Part shown: in pieces, positions 8,003 through 16,780 of the stretch
How positions within the stretch are numbered: the first letter of the stretch is position 1
How the letters are laid out: every line of letters begins with the position of its first letter
Origin: Pseudomonas sp. EpS/L25
Lineage (GTDB): Bacteria; Pseudomonadota; Gammaproteobacteria; Pseudomonadales; Pseudomonadaceae
Direction of reading: 5' to 3'
DNA: 64,000 bases
Assembly: GCF_001512295.1 (NCBI RefSeq)
Contig: NZ_LNUP01000015.1
Span: forward strand, 124,001-188,000
Translations under genes and position numbers: made by a program
Notes under the pieces: model-generated
The model's input: only the letters and a program-made list of their open reading frames with translations
What the model was told of the DNA's origin: nothing
Database searches by the model: none

Positions 8003-8944
8003 ATGGATATCTTCCAAGGCATGCGCATCTTCGTCCGGGTGGTGGATCTGGGCAGTCTCACGGCGGCCGCCCATACCCTCGACCTGTCTACCGCGCAGGT
8101 GTCGCGCCTGCTGGCGGAGCTGGAAAGCCACCTGCAGACGCGCCTGCTGCACCGCACCACGCGGCGCCTGGCGCTGACCGAAGCGGGCGAGCGCTACCTC
8201 GAACGTTGTCGGCGCATCCTGCAGGATGTCGGCGAGGCCGAGGCCGAGGCCAGCGGTGCGCACCTCAAGCCCCATGGCCACCTGCGCCTGCATTCCATGA
8301 CCGGCCTCGGCACCCAGCTGCTGGCGCCGCTGGTGTCGCGCTTCTGCGCACGCTATCCCCAGGTGGAGATCGTCATGAACCTCTCGCAGAATCATCCGGC
8401 GCTGCTGGAGGAGGGCCATGACATCGCCATCACCCTGGACACCGAGCTGGCCGATTCCGACTTCGTCGCCCAGCGCCTGGGCGGCGTCTACAGCGTGGTC
8501 TGCGCATCGCCCAGCTACCTGGCGCAGCGACCGGCGCCCAAGGTGCCGGCCGAGCTCGCCGAGCACGACTGCCTGCGCCTGCTGGATCCGAACTTCTCCG
8601 AGCGCTGGGTGTTCGCCGGCCCCGAGGGCGAGCAGCAGGTGACGCCGCGCTACGTCTTCCAGGTCAACGTCGCCGAGGCCCTGGCCAGCGTGGCCCGCCA
8701 GGGCATGGGCATCTGCCTGCTGCCCAGCTACATCGCGGTCAATTACCTGCGCGATGGCAGCCTGGTGCGGTTGCTGCCCAATTTCCGCCTGCGCGAACGC
8801 AACATCCACGCGCTCTATCCCTCGCGGCGCTTTCTCGACGCCAAGATCAAGACCTGGATCGATTTCCTCAAGGAAGAGCTGCCCGAACGCCTGCAGCTGG
8901 AGAATCTGGTCTTGGAGGACCAGCGCTACTGGGCCAAGGACTAG
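8003..8944 (+). CDS. LysR-family transcriptional regulator
   Basis: A 313-aa protein of normal LTTR length. Residues 1-60 form the winged helix-turn-helix (MRIFVRVVDLGSLTAAAHTLDLSTAQVSRLLAELESHLQTRLLHRTTR), followed by a linker helix and, from about residue 90, the substrate-binding fold (HLRLHSMTGLGTQLLAPLV, then LLEEGHDIAITL). It resembles the single-HTH CrgA/DsdC-like subgroup whose neighbours are often metabolic or efflux genes. AAAAGG lies 5 bases before the start. An LTTR dyad overlaps its own promoter. The nearest candidate targets are the divergent small RNA and possibly the upstream RND operon; the effector is unknown. Confidence 0.9.
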   Translation: MDIFQGMRIFVRVVDLGSLTAAAHTLDLSTAQVSRLLAELESHLQTRLLHRTTRRLALTEAGERYLERCRRILQDVGEAEAEASGAHLKPHGHLRLHSMTGLGTQLLAPLVSRFCARYPQVEIVMNLSQNHPALLEEGHDIAITLDTELADSDFVAQRLGGVYSVVCASPSYLAQRPAPKVPAELAEHDCLRLLDPNFSERWVFAGPEGEQQVTPRYVFQVNVAEALASVARQGMGICLLPSYIAVNYLRDGSLVRLLPNFRLRERNIHALYPSRRFLDAKIKTWIDFLKEELPERLQLENLVLEDQRYWAKD

Positions 8945-8955
8945 GTCAGGGCTTG

Positions 8956-8984
8956 TTGCAATCCTTGCAATAGTCATTTAATTA
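8956..8984 (+). promoter_or_regulatory. Predicted sigma70 promoter for the 56-aa secreted protein
   Basis: TTGCAA (8956-8961), a 17-base spacer and TAATTA (8979-8984) lie in an AT-rich patch between LysR and the small gene at 9063. Predicted from sequence only. Confidence 0.4.
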
Positions 8985-9062
8985 GCATGCTATTTATTAG
9001 GTGGCGTTCTTTCCCTAGAATGGTCCCGTACCCCGATGAACACGACCTTTCAGGAGTTCGCC

Positions 9063-9233
9063 ATGAAACGTTCTCTGTCCGCCCTGTTGCTGACCCTTGC
9101 CGCCCTGACCTCTGCCCAGTTCGCCGCGGCCGACGACAATCCCAGCCTGAGATACAAGCTGGTCGATCACAATCATGCCGCCATGCAGCACTACGGCGAT
9201 CAGGCCGCTCCCGCCGCCGACGCGCGTCGCTGA
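9063..9233 (+). CDS. Small secreted protein, function unknown
   Basis: A 56-aa protein. A typical Sec signal peptide (MKRSLSALLLTLAALTSAQFAAA) covers residues 1-23, leaving a mature peptide of about 33 residues rich in D, H, A and Q, with no cysteine. AGGAG lies 8 bases before the ATG. A predicted promoter upstream and a perfect terminator downstream frame a single-gene unit. No family is recognised; it resembles the small periplasmic proteins common in Pseudomonas. Confidence 0.7.
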   Translation: MKRSLSALLLTLAALTSAQFAAADDNPSLRYKLVDHNHAAMQHYGDQAAPAADARR

Positions 9234-9285
9234 GCCGCTCCGCTTTCGAAAGACCACCCCCTCTTCGCTCCTTTGGTCTTTCTCC

Positions 9286-9312
9286 GCCGCACCCTTCGGG
9301 TGCGGCTTTTTT
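9286..9312 (+). terminator. Intrinsic terminator
   Basis: A 9-bp perfect stem, GCCGCACCC (9286-9294) with GGGTGCGGC (9298-9306), has a TTC loop and is followed by six T. Confidence 0.9.
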
Positions 9313-9354
9313 ATATCTGCGGCACACTGAGCCCCTGACCTTGTCGAGGTGCCC

Positions 9355-11166
9355 ATGACCGCTACTTCCGCCCAACGACTCGCCCGCCTGCGCGCCTTCC
9401 TCGCCGAGCAGGGCGCCGACGCCTGCCTCATCCCCAGCGCCGATCCCCATCTGTCCGAATACCTGCCCGAGTACTGGCAGGGTCGCGCCTGGCTGTCCGG
9501 CTTCACCGGCTCCGCCGGCCTGCTGCTGGTGACCCGTGACGCCGCCGGCGTCTGGACCGACAGTCGCTACTGGGAGCAGGCCGCGCATGAACTGGCAGGC
9601 AGCGGCATCGCCCTGATGAAGCAGGTGGCCAGCCAACCCCAGGCCCACCTACACTGGCTGGCCGAGCAGGTACCGGCCGGTGGCACGGTGCTGGTGGACG
9701 GCCAGGTGCTGTCCCTGGGCACGGCCGCGGCGCTGCGTCGTGCTCTGGAGCCGAAGCAGATCCAGCTGCGCACCGACCGCGATCCTCTGGCGGCGATCTG
9801 GAGCGACCGGCCCGAGTTGCCCGTGGCGCCGGTCTTCGCGCATGCCCCGCCCTTTGCGCCCCAGCCGCGCAGCGCCAAGCTCGCCCAGCTGCGCCAGGCG
9901 ATGGCCGAGGCCGGCGCCGACTGGCATTTCATCTCCTCGCTGGACGACATCGCCTGGTTGCTCAACCTGCGTGGCGCGGACGTGCCCTACAACCCGGTGT
10001 TCCTCGCGCATCTGCTGCTGGGCCGGGACAGCTGCCAGCTGTTCATCGATCCGGCCAAGGTTCCCGCCGAGATCCGCACGGCCCTGGTGGCGGATGGCGT
10101 GACCCTGGCCGACTACGACCAGGCGGCTGCCGAACTGGGTCGCCTGACGGCCGGGAGCACCCTGCTGGTGGACCCGGCCCGTGTCACCCTGGGGCTGGCC
10201 GAGGCGGCGCCCGTGGGCGTCGAGCGCCTGGAGCAGATCAATCCCTCCACCCTGCTCAAGGCCTGCAAGACCGCCGCGGAAGTGGCCCAGGTGCGCACCG
10301 CCATGGAAGAGGACGGCGCGGCGCTGTGCGTGTTCTTCGCCCGTTTCGAGGCGGCCCTGGCCCGCGGCGAGCGCCTCACCGAGCTGACCGTGGACGACTG
10401 GCTGACCGAAGCCCGGGCCGCCCGGCCCAATTTCGTTTCCCTGAGCTTCGCCACCATCGCCGGCTTCAACGCCGGCGGCGCCTTGCCGCATTACCGTGCC
10501 ACCGAGGAGGCCCATGCCGAACTGCAGGGCGATGGTCTGCTGCTGATCGACAGCGGCGGCCAGTACCTGGGCGGTACCACCGACATCACCCGGGTGGTGC
10601 CCATCGGTACCCCCAGCGCCGCCCAGAAGCGCGACTTCACCCTGGTGCTCAAGGGCATGCTGGCGCTGTCGCGGGCGCGCTTCCCGGCCGGGGTCGCCGC
10701 GCCCATGCTCGATGCCCTGGCGCGCGAACCGATCTGGGCCGCCGGGATCGACTACGGCCACGGCACCGGCCATGGCGTGGGCTACTTCCTCAACGTGCAC
10801 GAGGGGCCCCAGTCGATCTCCTTCTATGCCACCGTGACCCCGCACCACGTGCTGCGCGAGGGCATGATCACCTCCAACGAACCGGGTATCTATCGACCTG
10901 GCCAATGGGGCGTGCGGCTGGAGAACCTGCTGCTGTGCACCCGCGCCGGGCACACCGAATTCGGCGATTTCCTCGCCTTCGAAACCCTGACCCTCTGCCC
11001 GCTGGACACCCGCTGCCTGGATCTCGCCCTGCTGCGCGACGACGAGCTGGACTGGCTGGATGACTACCATGCCGAGGTCCGGCGCCGCGTGCTGCCGCTG
11101 GTCGAAGGCGCCGCGCGCGATTGGCTGCTGGCGCGCACCGAACCCGTCGCGAGGACCGCCCGATGA
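9355..11166 (+). CDS. Xaa-Pro aminopeptidase, M24B family (three-domain type)
   Basis: A 603-aa cytosolic metallo-aminopeptidase removing N-terminal residues that precede proline. The length and layout match the eukaryote-like XPNPEP1 type (two creatinase-like N-domains, then a pita-bread catalytic domain) rather than the 440-aa E. coli PepP. Metal ligands are visible in order: Asp in LLIDSGG (about residue 398), Asp in GTTDITR, His in HGTGHGVG (about 470), Glu in SNEPGIY (about 508) and Glu in RLEN (about 521). ATG at 9355 is preferred to the in-frame GTG 6 bases upstream because GAGG then sits at proper distance. Its stop overlaps the start of the threonine aldolase gene (ATGA). Confidence 0.9.
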   Translation: MTATSAQRLARLRAFLAEQGADACLIPSADPHLSEYLPEYWQGRAWLSGFTGSAGLLLVTRDAAGVWTDSRYWEQAAHELAGSGIALMKQVASQPQAHLHWLAEQVPAGGTVLVDGQVLSLGTAAALRRALEPKQIQLRTDRDPLAAIWSDRPELPVAPVFAHAPPFAPQPRSAKLAQLRQAMAEAGADWHFISSLDDIAWLLNLRGADVPYNPVFLAHLLLGRDSCQLFIDPAKVPAEIRTALVADGVTLADYDQAAAELGRLTAGSTLLVDPARVTLGLAEAAPVGVERLEQINPSTLLKACKTAAEVAQVRTAMEEDGAALCVFFARFEAALARGERLTELTVDDWLTEARAARPNFVSLSFATIAGFNAGGALPHYRATEEAHAELQGDGLLLIDSGGQYLGGTTDITRVVPIGTPSAAQKRDFTLVLKGMLALSRARFPAGVAAPMLDALAREPIWAAGIDYGHGTGHGVGYFLNVHEGPQSISFYATVTPHHVLREGMITSNEPGIYRPGQWGVRLENLLLCTRAGHTEFGDFLAFETLTLCPLDTRCLDLALLRDDELDWLDDYHAEVRRRVLPLVEGAARDWLLARTEPVARTAR

Positions 11167-12203
11167 GCAGCAACGCCCAGCAATTCGCCAGTGACAACTA
11201 CTCCGGCATCTGCCCGGAAGCCTGGGCCGCCATGGCCGCCGCCAACGTCGGTCACGAGACCGCCTATGGCAACGACACCTGGACCGCCCGCGCCGCCGAC
11301 CGCTTTCGCCAGCTGTTCGAGACCGACTGCGAGGTGTTCTTCGCCTTCAACGGCACGGCAGCCAACTCCCTGGCCCTGGCGGCGCTGTGCCAGAGCTACC
11401 ACAGCGTCATCTGCTCCGACACGGCCCACGTCGAGACCGATGAATGTGGCGCGCCGGAATTCTTCTCCAACGGCTCCAAGCTGCTGCTGGCGCCGGCGCA
11501 CCAGGGCAAGCTGACCCCGGGCGCCATCCAGCAGATCGCCACCAAGCGCGCCGACATCCACTTTCCCAAGCCGCGTGCGGTGACCGTCACCCAGGTCACC
11601 GAGGTGGGCACCCTCTATGGCCTGAACGAGCTGCAGGCCATCAGCGCCACCTGCCGGGACCTCGGCCTGCACCTGCACATGGACGGCTCGCGCTTCTCCA
11701 ACGCGGTGGCCGGCCTGGGCTGCACGCCGGCCGAGGTGACCTGGAAGGCCGGCGTCGACGTGCTCTGCTTCGGTGGTACCAAGAGCGGCATGGCGGTGGG
11801 AGAGGCCATCCTCTTCTTCAACCGCGACTTGGCCGAGGACTTCGAGTACCGCTGCAAGCAGGCCGGCCAACTGGCCTCGAAGATGAGATTCCTTTCCGCG
11901 CCCTGGCTGGGCGTGCTGGAGAACGATACCTGGCTGCGCCACGCCCGCCACGCCAATGCCATGGCGCGCCTGCTCGCCGAGCGGGTACGCGACGTACCCG
12001 GCGTGGACTTCATGTTCCCGGTGGAAGCCAACTCGGTGTTCCTGCAGCTCTCCGAGCCGGCGCTGGAGTTCCTGCGCAGTCGTGGCTGGCGCTTCTATAC
12101 CTTCATCGGCAGCGGCGGCGCCCGCTTCATGTGCTCCTGGGACACCGAAGAGGCCCGGGTACTGGAGCTGGCGGCGGATATTCGGACGGCGATGGGCGGG
12201 TAG
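11163..12203 (+). CDS. ltaE: Low-specificity L-threonine aldolase (PLP)
   Basis: A 346-aa fold-type I PLP enzyme cleaving L-threonine or allo-threonine to glycine and acetaldehyde. Family signatures seen are SDNYSGICPE at the N-terminus, NGTAANSLAL (phosphate contact), DTAHVETDECGAPEF, HMDGSRFSNA with the PLP-pyridine Asp, and CFGGTKSGMAVGEA with the Schiff-base lysine near residue 206. The length suits the Pseudomonas-type enzyme. The start overlaps the preceding peptidase stop (ATGA), indicating translational coupling. There is no terminator; a REP cluster begins just after the stop. Confidence 0.9.
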   Translation: MSSNAQQFASDNYSGICPEAWAAMAAANVGHETAYGNDTWTARAADRFRQLFETDCEVFFAFNGTAANSLALAALCQSYHSVICSDTAHVETDECGAPEFFSNGSKLLLAPAHQGKLTPGAIQQIATKRADIHFPKPRAVTVTQVTEVGTLYGLNELQAISATCRDLGLHLHMDGSRFSNAVAGLGCTPAEVTWKAGVDVLCFGGTKSGMAVGEAILFFNRDLAEDFEYRCKQAGQLASKMRFLSAPWLGVLENDTWLRHARHANAMARLLAERVRDVPGVDFMFPVEANSVFLQLSEPALEFLRSRGWRFYTFIGSGGARFMCSWDTEEARVLELAADIRTAMGG

Positions 12204-12262
12204 GGCGTATCGCAGCCATGGCGGTCCGCCGATGCGGCCGCTCCCGCGGGATATCCGGCTGC

Positions 12263-12433
12263 TGTAGGAGCAACTGTCTTATCGCGGCCATGCTGGTGTG
12301 CCGTAACGACCGCTCTGGTCTGGACTATCGCGGCCATGGGTCGCTCCTACAAAAGCATCACCCCCTGTAGGAGCGGCCCATGGCCGCGATACACCTTGTG
12401 CCAGACCTGATCGCGGCCATGGGCCGCTCCTAC
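12263..12433. repeat. REP/BIME-like cluster, four alternating units
   Basis: Four copies of a roughly 25-bp unit with core GTAGGAGCGGCCCATGGCC, alternating in orientation: forward at about 12263 (degenerate), reverse at 12326-12350, forward at 12366-12390, reverse at 12409-12433. The last two are near-perfect mirror images able to form a long cruciform. This is the usual Pseudomonas REP style (GTAGGAGCGG...CGCGA). The cluster fills most of the gap between ltaE and the LacI-family gene. Confidence 0.8.
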
Positions 12434-12574
12434 GGGATTCGATGCTTTCTCATCCAACGGTGCCCATTCCCAGGTGGAAAACGCTGCGCGGTTTTCCACG
12501 CTACGGTGTTCACAGGGGACGCCGCCCGTACCAACCGTTACCATGGCCAACCTCTCCACCATCCCTGGCGATCC

Positions 12575-13612
12575 ATGGCCAAGAAGTCCAGCAAAGCCCC
12601 CACTGCGATGGCCAACCCCACCGCCCCCACGCTCATCGATGTGGCCCGGGTCGCCGGGGTGTCGCCGATCACCGTCTCGCGGGCGCTGAATCGACCGGAG
12701 ATCGTCAGCGAGGCGGCGCGGGAGAAGGTGCTGGCGGCGGTGCAGGCCACTGGCTACGTGCCCAACCTGCTGGCCGGCGGCCTGGCCTCCAATCGCAGTC
12801 GCCTGGTGGCGCTGTTCGTGCCGACCATCGTCCACTCCATCTTCGCCGAAACCGTCCAGGCCTTGATGGCGCGTCTGTCCCAGGCCGGCTACCAGACCCT
12901 GCTGGGCCTGACCGGCTACAGCGCCGAACAGGAAGAGCAACTGCTGGCCGCGGTACTGGGACGCAAGCCCGATGGCATCGTGCTGACCGGCACCCTGCAC
13001 ACCGCTGCCAGTCGCCAGCGCCTGGCCCAGGCCGGGATCCCGGTGGTGGAGTCCTGGGACCTGGGCGAAGACCCGCTGGACATGCAGGTGGGCTTTTCCC
13101 ACGAGGCGGTAGGTCGCGCCCAGGCGGAGCATCTGCATGCCCGTGGCTATCGCCGGTTCGCCGTGGTCTCGGTGGACGACCCCCGTGCCCTGCGCCGCTG
13201 CCGCAGCCTGGTCGCCCGCCTGGCCGAGCTGGACCTGCCGGCTCCTGCGGTGGAGATTCTGCCGGCGCCCGCCCTGGTGGAATCCGGCCGGGCCGGTTTG
13301 CACCGGTTGCTGGCCCGCGACGAGGTCTTCGACGTGGTGGTCTGCAGCTCCGACACCGTCGCCCAGGGAGTGATGGCGGAAGCCGCGAGTCGCGGGCTGC
13401 GCCTGCCCGAGGATCTGGCGGTGCTGGGCTTCGGCAATCTCTCCAGCGCTGCCCAGATGCATCCGGCGCTGTCGTCGGTCAGCGTCGAAGGAGATCGCAT
13501 GGGCACCCTGGCGGCAGAGGCGCTGCTGCAGCGGTTCAACGCGGGCGAGCGGGCCCGGGACGCGGTGCGCATCGACACCGGCTTCCACATCATCGACCGC
13601 GCCACGACCTGA
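12575..13612 (+). CDS. LacI/GntR-family repressor of the hexarate genes
   Basis: A 345-aa regulator. The N-terminal HTH reads TLIDVARVAGVSPITVSRALNRPE with the hinge helix near YVPNLLAGGLASNRS, followed by a periplasmic-binding-protein-like effector domain (LVALFVPTIVHSIFAE to the C-terminus). The start MAKKSS at 12575 is chosen because the upstream extension is REP-derived and atypical; a second in-frame Met 11 residues later is possible. It lies directly before the GudP-type transporter and garD, with two palindromic LacI-type operators between, so its inducer is probably glucarate, galactarate or a catabolite. It resembles the gluconate-repressor subgroup of the family. Confidence 0.85.
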   Translation: MAKKSSKAPTAMANPTAPTLIDVARVAGVSPITVSRALNRPEIVSEAAREKVLAAVQATGYVPNLLAGGLASNRSRLVALFVPTIVHSIFAETVQALMARLSQAGYQTLLGLTGYSAEQEEQLLAAVLGRKPDGIVLTGTLHTAASRQRLAQAGIPVVESWDLGEDPLDMQVGFSHEAVGRAQAEHLHARGYRRFAVVSVDDPRALRRCRSLVARLAELDLPAPAVEILPAPALVESGRAGLHRLLARDEVFDVVVCSSDTVAQGVMAEAASRGLRLPEDLAVLGFGNLSSAAQMHPALSSVSVEGDRMGTLAAEALLQRFNAGERARDAVRIDTGFHIIDRATT

Positions 13613-13647
13613 CCACCGGCGCTAAAGTCGTTAGACGTCATACTTGT

Positions 13648-13663
13648 GTGGTTGCGCAATCAT
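13648..13663. promoter_or_regulatory. LacI-family operator O1
   Basis: GTGGTTGCGCAATCAT, a near-perfect 16-bp palindrome with the central CG typical of LacI/GntR operators. It differs from O2 at only two positions in its left half. It lies 35 bp after the regulator stop. Confidence 0.65.
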
Positions 13664-13665
13664 GG

Positions 13666-13694
13666 CTTAGTCTTGGGCATGTACCAGGACTGAG
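13666..13694. other. Stem-loop between the two operators
   Basis: CTTAGTCTTGG (13666-13676) pairs with CCAGGACTGAG (13684-13694) over 11 bp including two G-U pairs, with a 7-base loop. No T-tract follows. It may weakly terminate the regulator transcript or be incidental. Confidence 0.3.
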
Positions 13695-13714
13695 GCAGGT
13701 TGTCGCAGCGAAAT

Positions 13715-13730
13715 ATGATTGCGCAATCAT
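13715..13730. promoter_or_regulatory. LacI-family operator O2, perfect palindrome
   Basis: ATGATTGCGCAATCAT is a perfect 16-bp palindrome. It lies 48 bp upstream of the transporter start and 67 bp centre to centre from O1, a spacing that would allow looping by a tetrameric or paired repressor. Confidence 0.75.
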
Positions 13731-13778
13731 CCGGCAGTCCGTGCTTTCAATAAAAACAATCACGCAAGAGGGCTTCCC

Positions 13779-15137
13779 ATGGATGCCACCAGACCCACCC
13801 GGGTGCGCTACCTGATCCTGTTGATGCTGTTCGTGGTGACCACCATCAACTATGCCGACCGCGCCACCATCGCCATCGCCGGCTCCAGCCTGCAGAAAGA
13901 CCTGGGCATCAGCGCCGTCACCCTCGGCTATATCTTCTCCGCCTTTGGCTGGGCCTACGTGGCTGGGCAGATTCCCGGCGGCTGGCTGCTGGATCGCTTC
14001 GGTTCGAAGAAGGTCTACGCCGGTAGCATCTTCTTCTGGTCGCTCTTCACCCTGCTGCAGGGGCTGGTTGGCGGCCTGCCGGTGGCCTGGGCGGTCACCA
14101 CCCTGTTCATGCTGAGATTCCTGGTCGGCCTGGCCGAGGCGCCGTCCTTCCCCGGCAATGCGCGCATCGTCGCCGCCTGGTTCCCCACCGCCGAACGCGG
14201 CACCGCCTCGGCGATCTTCAACTCGGCGCAGTATTTCGCCACCGCGCTGTTCGCGCCGATCATGGGCGGCATCGTCTTCCACTTCGGCTGGGAGCACGTC
14301 TTCGTCATCATGGGCGCCCTGGGTATCCTGTTTTCCGTGGCGTGGATGAAATACATCCACAACCCCAAGGAGCATCCGCGCATCAACGCCGCGGAGCTGG
14401 CGCACATCCGTGACAACGGTGGCCTGGTGGACATGGACAACAGCGCGCGCCAGCAGGATGGCGGGCCCAAGTGGCACTACATCGCCCAGCTGCTGACCAA
14501 TCGCATGATGCTCGGCGTCTACCTCGGCCAGTACTGCATCAACGCCATCACCTATTTCTTCCTGACCTGGTTCCCGGTGTACCTGGTGCAGGAGCGCGGC
14601 ATGACCATCCTCAAGGCCGGTTTCATCGCCTCGCTGCCGGCGATCTGCGGCTTCATCGGCGGGGTGCTGGGCGGGGTGATCTCCGACTACCTGCTGCGTC
14701 GCGGCCACTCCCTGACCTTCGCCCGCAAGCTGCCCATCGTCTGCGGCCTGCTGCTCTCCACCAGCATGATCTTCTGCAACTATGTCGATGCCGACTGGAT
14801 GGTGGTGGGCTTCATGACCCTGGCCTTCTTCGGCAAGGGCATCGGTGCCCTGGGCTGGGCGGTGGTGGCGGATACCTCGCCCAAGCAGATCGCCGGCCTC
14901 TCCGGCGGCCTGTTCAACACCTTCGGCAACCTGGCTTCCATCACCACCCCCATCGTCATCGGCTACCTCATCGCCGCCACCGGTTCCTTCAAGTGGGCGC
15001 TGGTCTATGTCGGTGCCAATGCCCTGGTGGCCGTGTGCAGCTACCTGTTCATCGTCGGTCGCATCCAGCGCGTCGAGCTGCGTACCGCCGACGGCGAGAT
15101 CCTGGGCGCGACCCAGCCTGACCCGGCCCGGGCCTGA
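13779..15137 (+). CDS. gudP: MFS D-glucarate/galactarate transporter (GudP/GarP type)
   Basis: A 452-aa, 12-TM major facilitator of the anion:cation symporter branch, importing hexarates. Near-identical blocks to E. coli GudP recalled from memory: [83 protein letters not shown] and [15 protein letters not shown]. The start at 13779 has AAGAGG 8 bases upstream; the longer frame runs into the operator region. It is followed after 20 bases by garD, so the pair forms an uptake and first-step catabolic operon under the upstream LacI-family regulator. GarP is the alternative name. Confidence 0.88.
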   Translation: MDATRPTRVRYLILLMLFVVTTINYADRATIAIAGSSLQKDLGISAVTLGYIFSAFGWAYVAGQIPGGWLLDRFGSKKVYAGSIFFWSLFTLLQGLVGGLPVAWAVTTLFMLRFLVGLAEAPSFPGNARIVAAWFPTAERGTASAIFNSAQYFATALFAPIMGGIVFHFGWEHVFVIMGALGILFSVAWMKYIHNPKEHPRINAAELAHIRDNGGLVDMDNSARQQDGGPKWHYIAQLLTNRMMLGVYLGQYCINAITYFFLTWFPVYLVQERGMTILKAGFIASLPAICGFIGGVLGGVISDYLLRRGHSLTFARKLPIVCGLLLSTSMIFCNYVDADWMVVGFMTLAFFGKGIGALGWAVVADTSPKQIAGLSGGLFNTFGNLASITTPIVIGYLIAATGSFKWALVYVGANALVAVCSYLFIVGRIQRVELRTADGEILGATQPDPARA

Positions 15138-15157
15138 GCCCGGCAGAGGATAAGAAC

Positions 15158-16714
15158 ATGAACCTGATCGATCACCGTGATTCGCCGCGCTACATCAAGC
15201 TCCATCCCCAGGACAACGTCGGGGTGGTGGTCAACGAGCCCGGCGTGGCCGCCGGCACTGCCTTCGCCGATGGCCTGACCACCGTCGAGGCCATTCCCCA
15301 GAGCCACAAGGTCTCCCTGGTGGATCTCGCGGAGGGCGCCGAGGTGGTGCGCTACGGCGAGGTCATCGGCTACGCCCTGCAGCACGTTCCCGCCGGCAGC
15401 TGGATCACCGAGGCCCTGCTGCGCATGCCGGAGCCACCGGCGCTGGACAACCTGCCCAAGGCCACCGCGCCCGGCCAGGTCGGCGAACCCCTGGAAGGCT
15501 ATACCTTCGAGGGGTTCCGCAATCCGGACGGTAGCGTCGGCACCCGCAACATCCTGGCGGTGACCACCACCGTGCAGTGCGTGGTGGGGGTGCTGGACCA
15601 CTGCGTGGAGCGGGTACGCAAGGAGATCCTGCCGCGCTACCCCAACGTCGACGACGTGGTGCCGCTGTCCCACAGCTACGGCTGCGGGGTGGCCATCAAC
15701 GCCCCCGATGCGGTGATCCCCATCCGTACCCTGCACAACATCAGCCGCAACCCCAATTTCGGCGGCCAGGCCCTGGTCATCGGTCTGGGCTGCGAGAAGC
15801 TGCAAGCCAGCCAGCTGATGCCGGGCGATGAGCTCACCGCCGGGCAGAACGAAGAGGAATGGCTGTTCCGCCTGCAGGATTCGGCCAACGGCTTCGCCGG
15901 CATGGTCGAGCAGATCCTGGGGCTGATCGAGGCGCGTCTGGAAGTGCTCAATGGGCGCCGCCGCGAGACGGTCCCGGCTTCAGAGTTGGTGGTGGGCATG
16001 CAGTGCGGCGGCAGCGATGCCTTCTCCGGCATTACCGCCAACCCGGCCCTGGGCGTGGCCGCCGATCTGCTGGTGCGGGCCGGCGCCACCGTGATGTTCT
16101 CCGAGAACACCGAGGTGCGCGATGGCATCCACCTGCTGACCCCGCGCGCCGCTACCCCCGAGGTGGCCGATGCCCTGATCCGCGAGATGGATTGGTACGA
16201 CCGCTACCTGGAACGGGGCATGGCCGATCGCAGTGCCAATACCACCCCAGGCAACAAGAAGGGCGGGCTGAACAACATCGTCGAAAAGGCCATGGGCTCC
16301 ATCGCCAAGTCGGGTACCAGTCCCATCGCCGGGGTCATCGCGCCCGGCGAGAAGATCCGCGGCAAAGGCCTGTACTTCGCCGCCACCCCAGCCAGCGACT
16401 TCATCTGCGGCACCCTGCAGCTTGCCGCGGGCATGAACCTGCACATCTTCACCACCGGTCGCGGTACGCCCTATGGACTGTCCATGGTCCCGGTGATCAA
16501 GGTCTCGACCCGCACCCAGCTGGCCGAGCGCTGGCCCGACCTGATCGACATCGATGCCGGCCGGGTGGTGAGCGGGCGGCTGTCGCTGGAGGAGATGGGC
16601 TGGGAGATCTTCCAGTGCTACCTGGACGTGGCCAGCGGCCGGCGCCAGACCTGGGCCGAACGCCATCGCCTGCACAACGACCTGGCGCTGTTCAATCCGG
16701 CCCCGGTGACCTGA
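15158..16714 (+). CDS. garD: Galactarate dehydratase
   Basis: A 518-aa enzyme (E. coli GarD 523 aa) of the UxaA/GarD family, dehydrating galactarate to 5-keto-4-deoxy-D-glucarate with a metal cofactor. The N-terminal SAF-like domain (about 1-95) carries [13 protein letters not shown]. The catalytic part contains [65 protein letters not shown] and [14 protein letters not shown] precedes the ATG. It is the last gene of the transporter operon and ends at a bidirectional terminator. The downstream aldolase and reductase steps are not in the window. Confidence 0.93.
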   Translation: MNLIDHRDSPRYIKLHPQDNVGVVVNEPGVAAGTAFADGLTTVEAIPQSHKVSLVDLAEGAEVVRYGEVIGYALQHVPAGSWITEALLRMPEPPALDNLPKATAPGQVGEPLEGYTFEGFRNPDGSVGTRNILAVTTTVQCVVGVLDHCVERVRKEILPRYPNVDDVVPLSHSYGCGVAINAPDAVIPIRTLHNISRNPNFGGQALVIGLGCEKLQASQLMPGDELTAGQNEEEWLFRLQDSANGFAGMVEQILGLIEARLEVLNGRRRETVPASELVVGMQCGGSDAFSGITANPALGVAADLLVRAGATVMFSENTEVRDGIHLLTPRAATPEVADALIREMDWYDRYLERGMADRSANTTPGNKKGGLNNIVEKAMGSIAKSGTSPIAGVIAPGEKIRGKGLYFAATPASDFICGTLQLAAGMNLHIFTTGRGTPYGLSMVPVIKVSTRTQLAERWPDLIDIDAGRVVSGRLSLEEMGWEIFQCYLDVASGRRQTWAERHRLHNDLALFNPAPVT

Positions 16715-16729
16715 TTTAAGCGGCAATAG

Positions 16730-16764
16730 AAAAGGGCCGATCCCTCGCGGGGTCGGCCCTTTTT
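16730..16764. terminator. Bidirectional intrinsic terminator
   Basis: AAAAGGGCCGA-CCC pairs with GGG-TCGGCCCTTTTT around a short loop. It lies between the convergent garD (+) and polymerase-like gene (-), with T-tracts for both directions. Confidence 0.9.
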
Positions 16765-16780
16765 CGTTCGCCCCCAGGTC

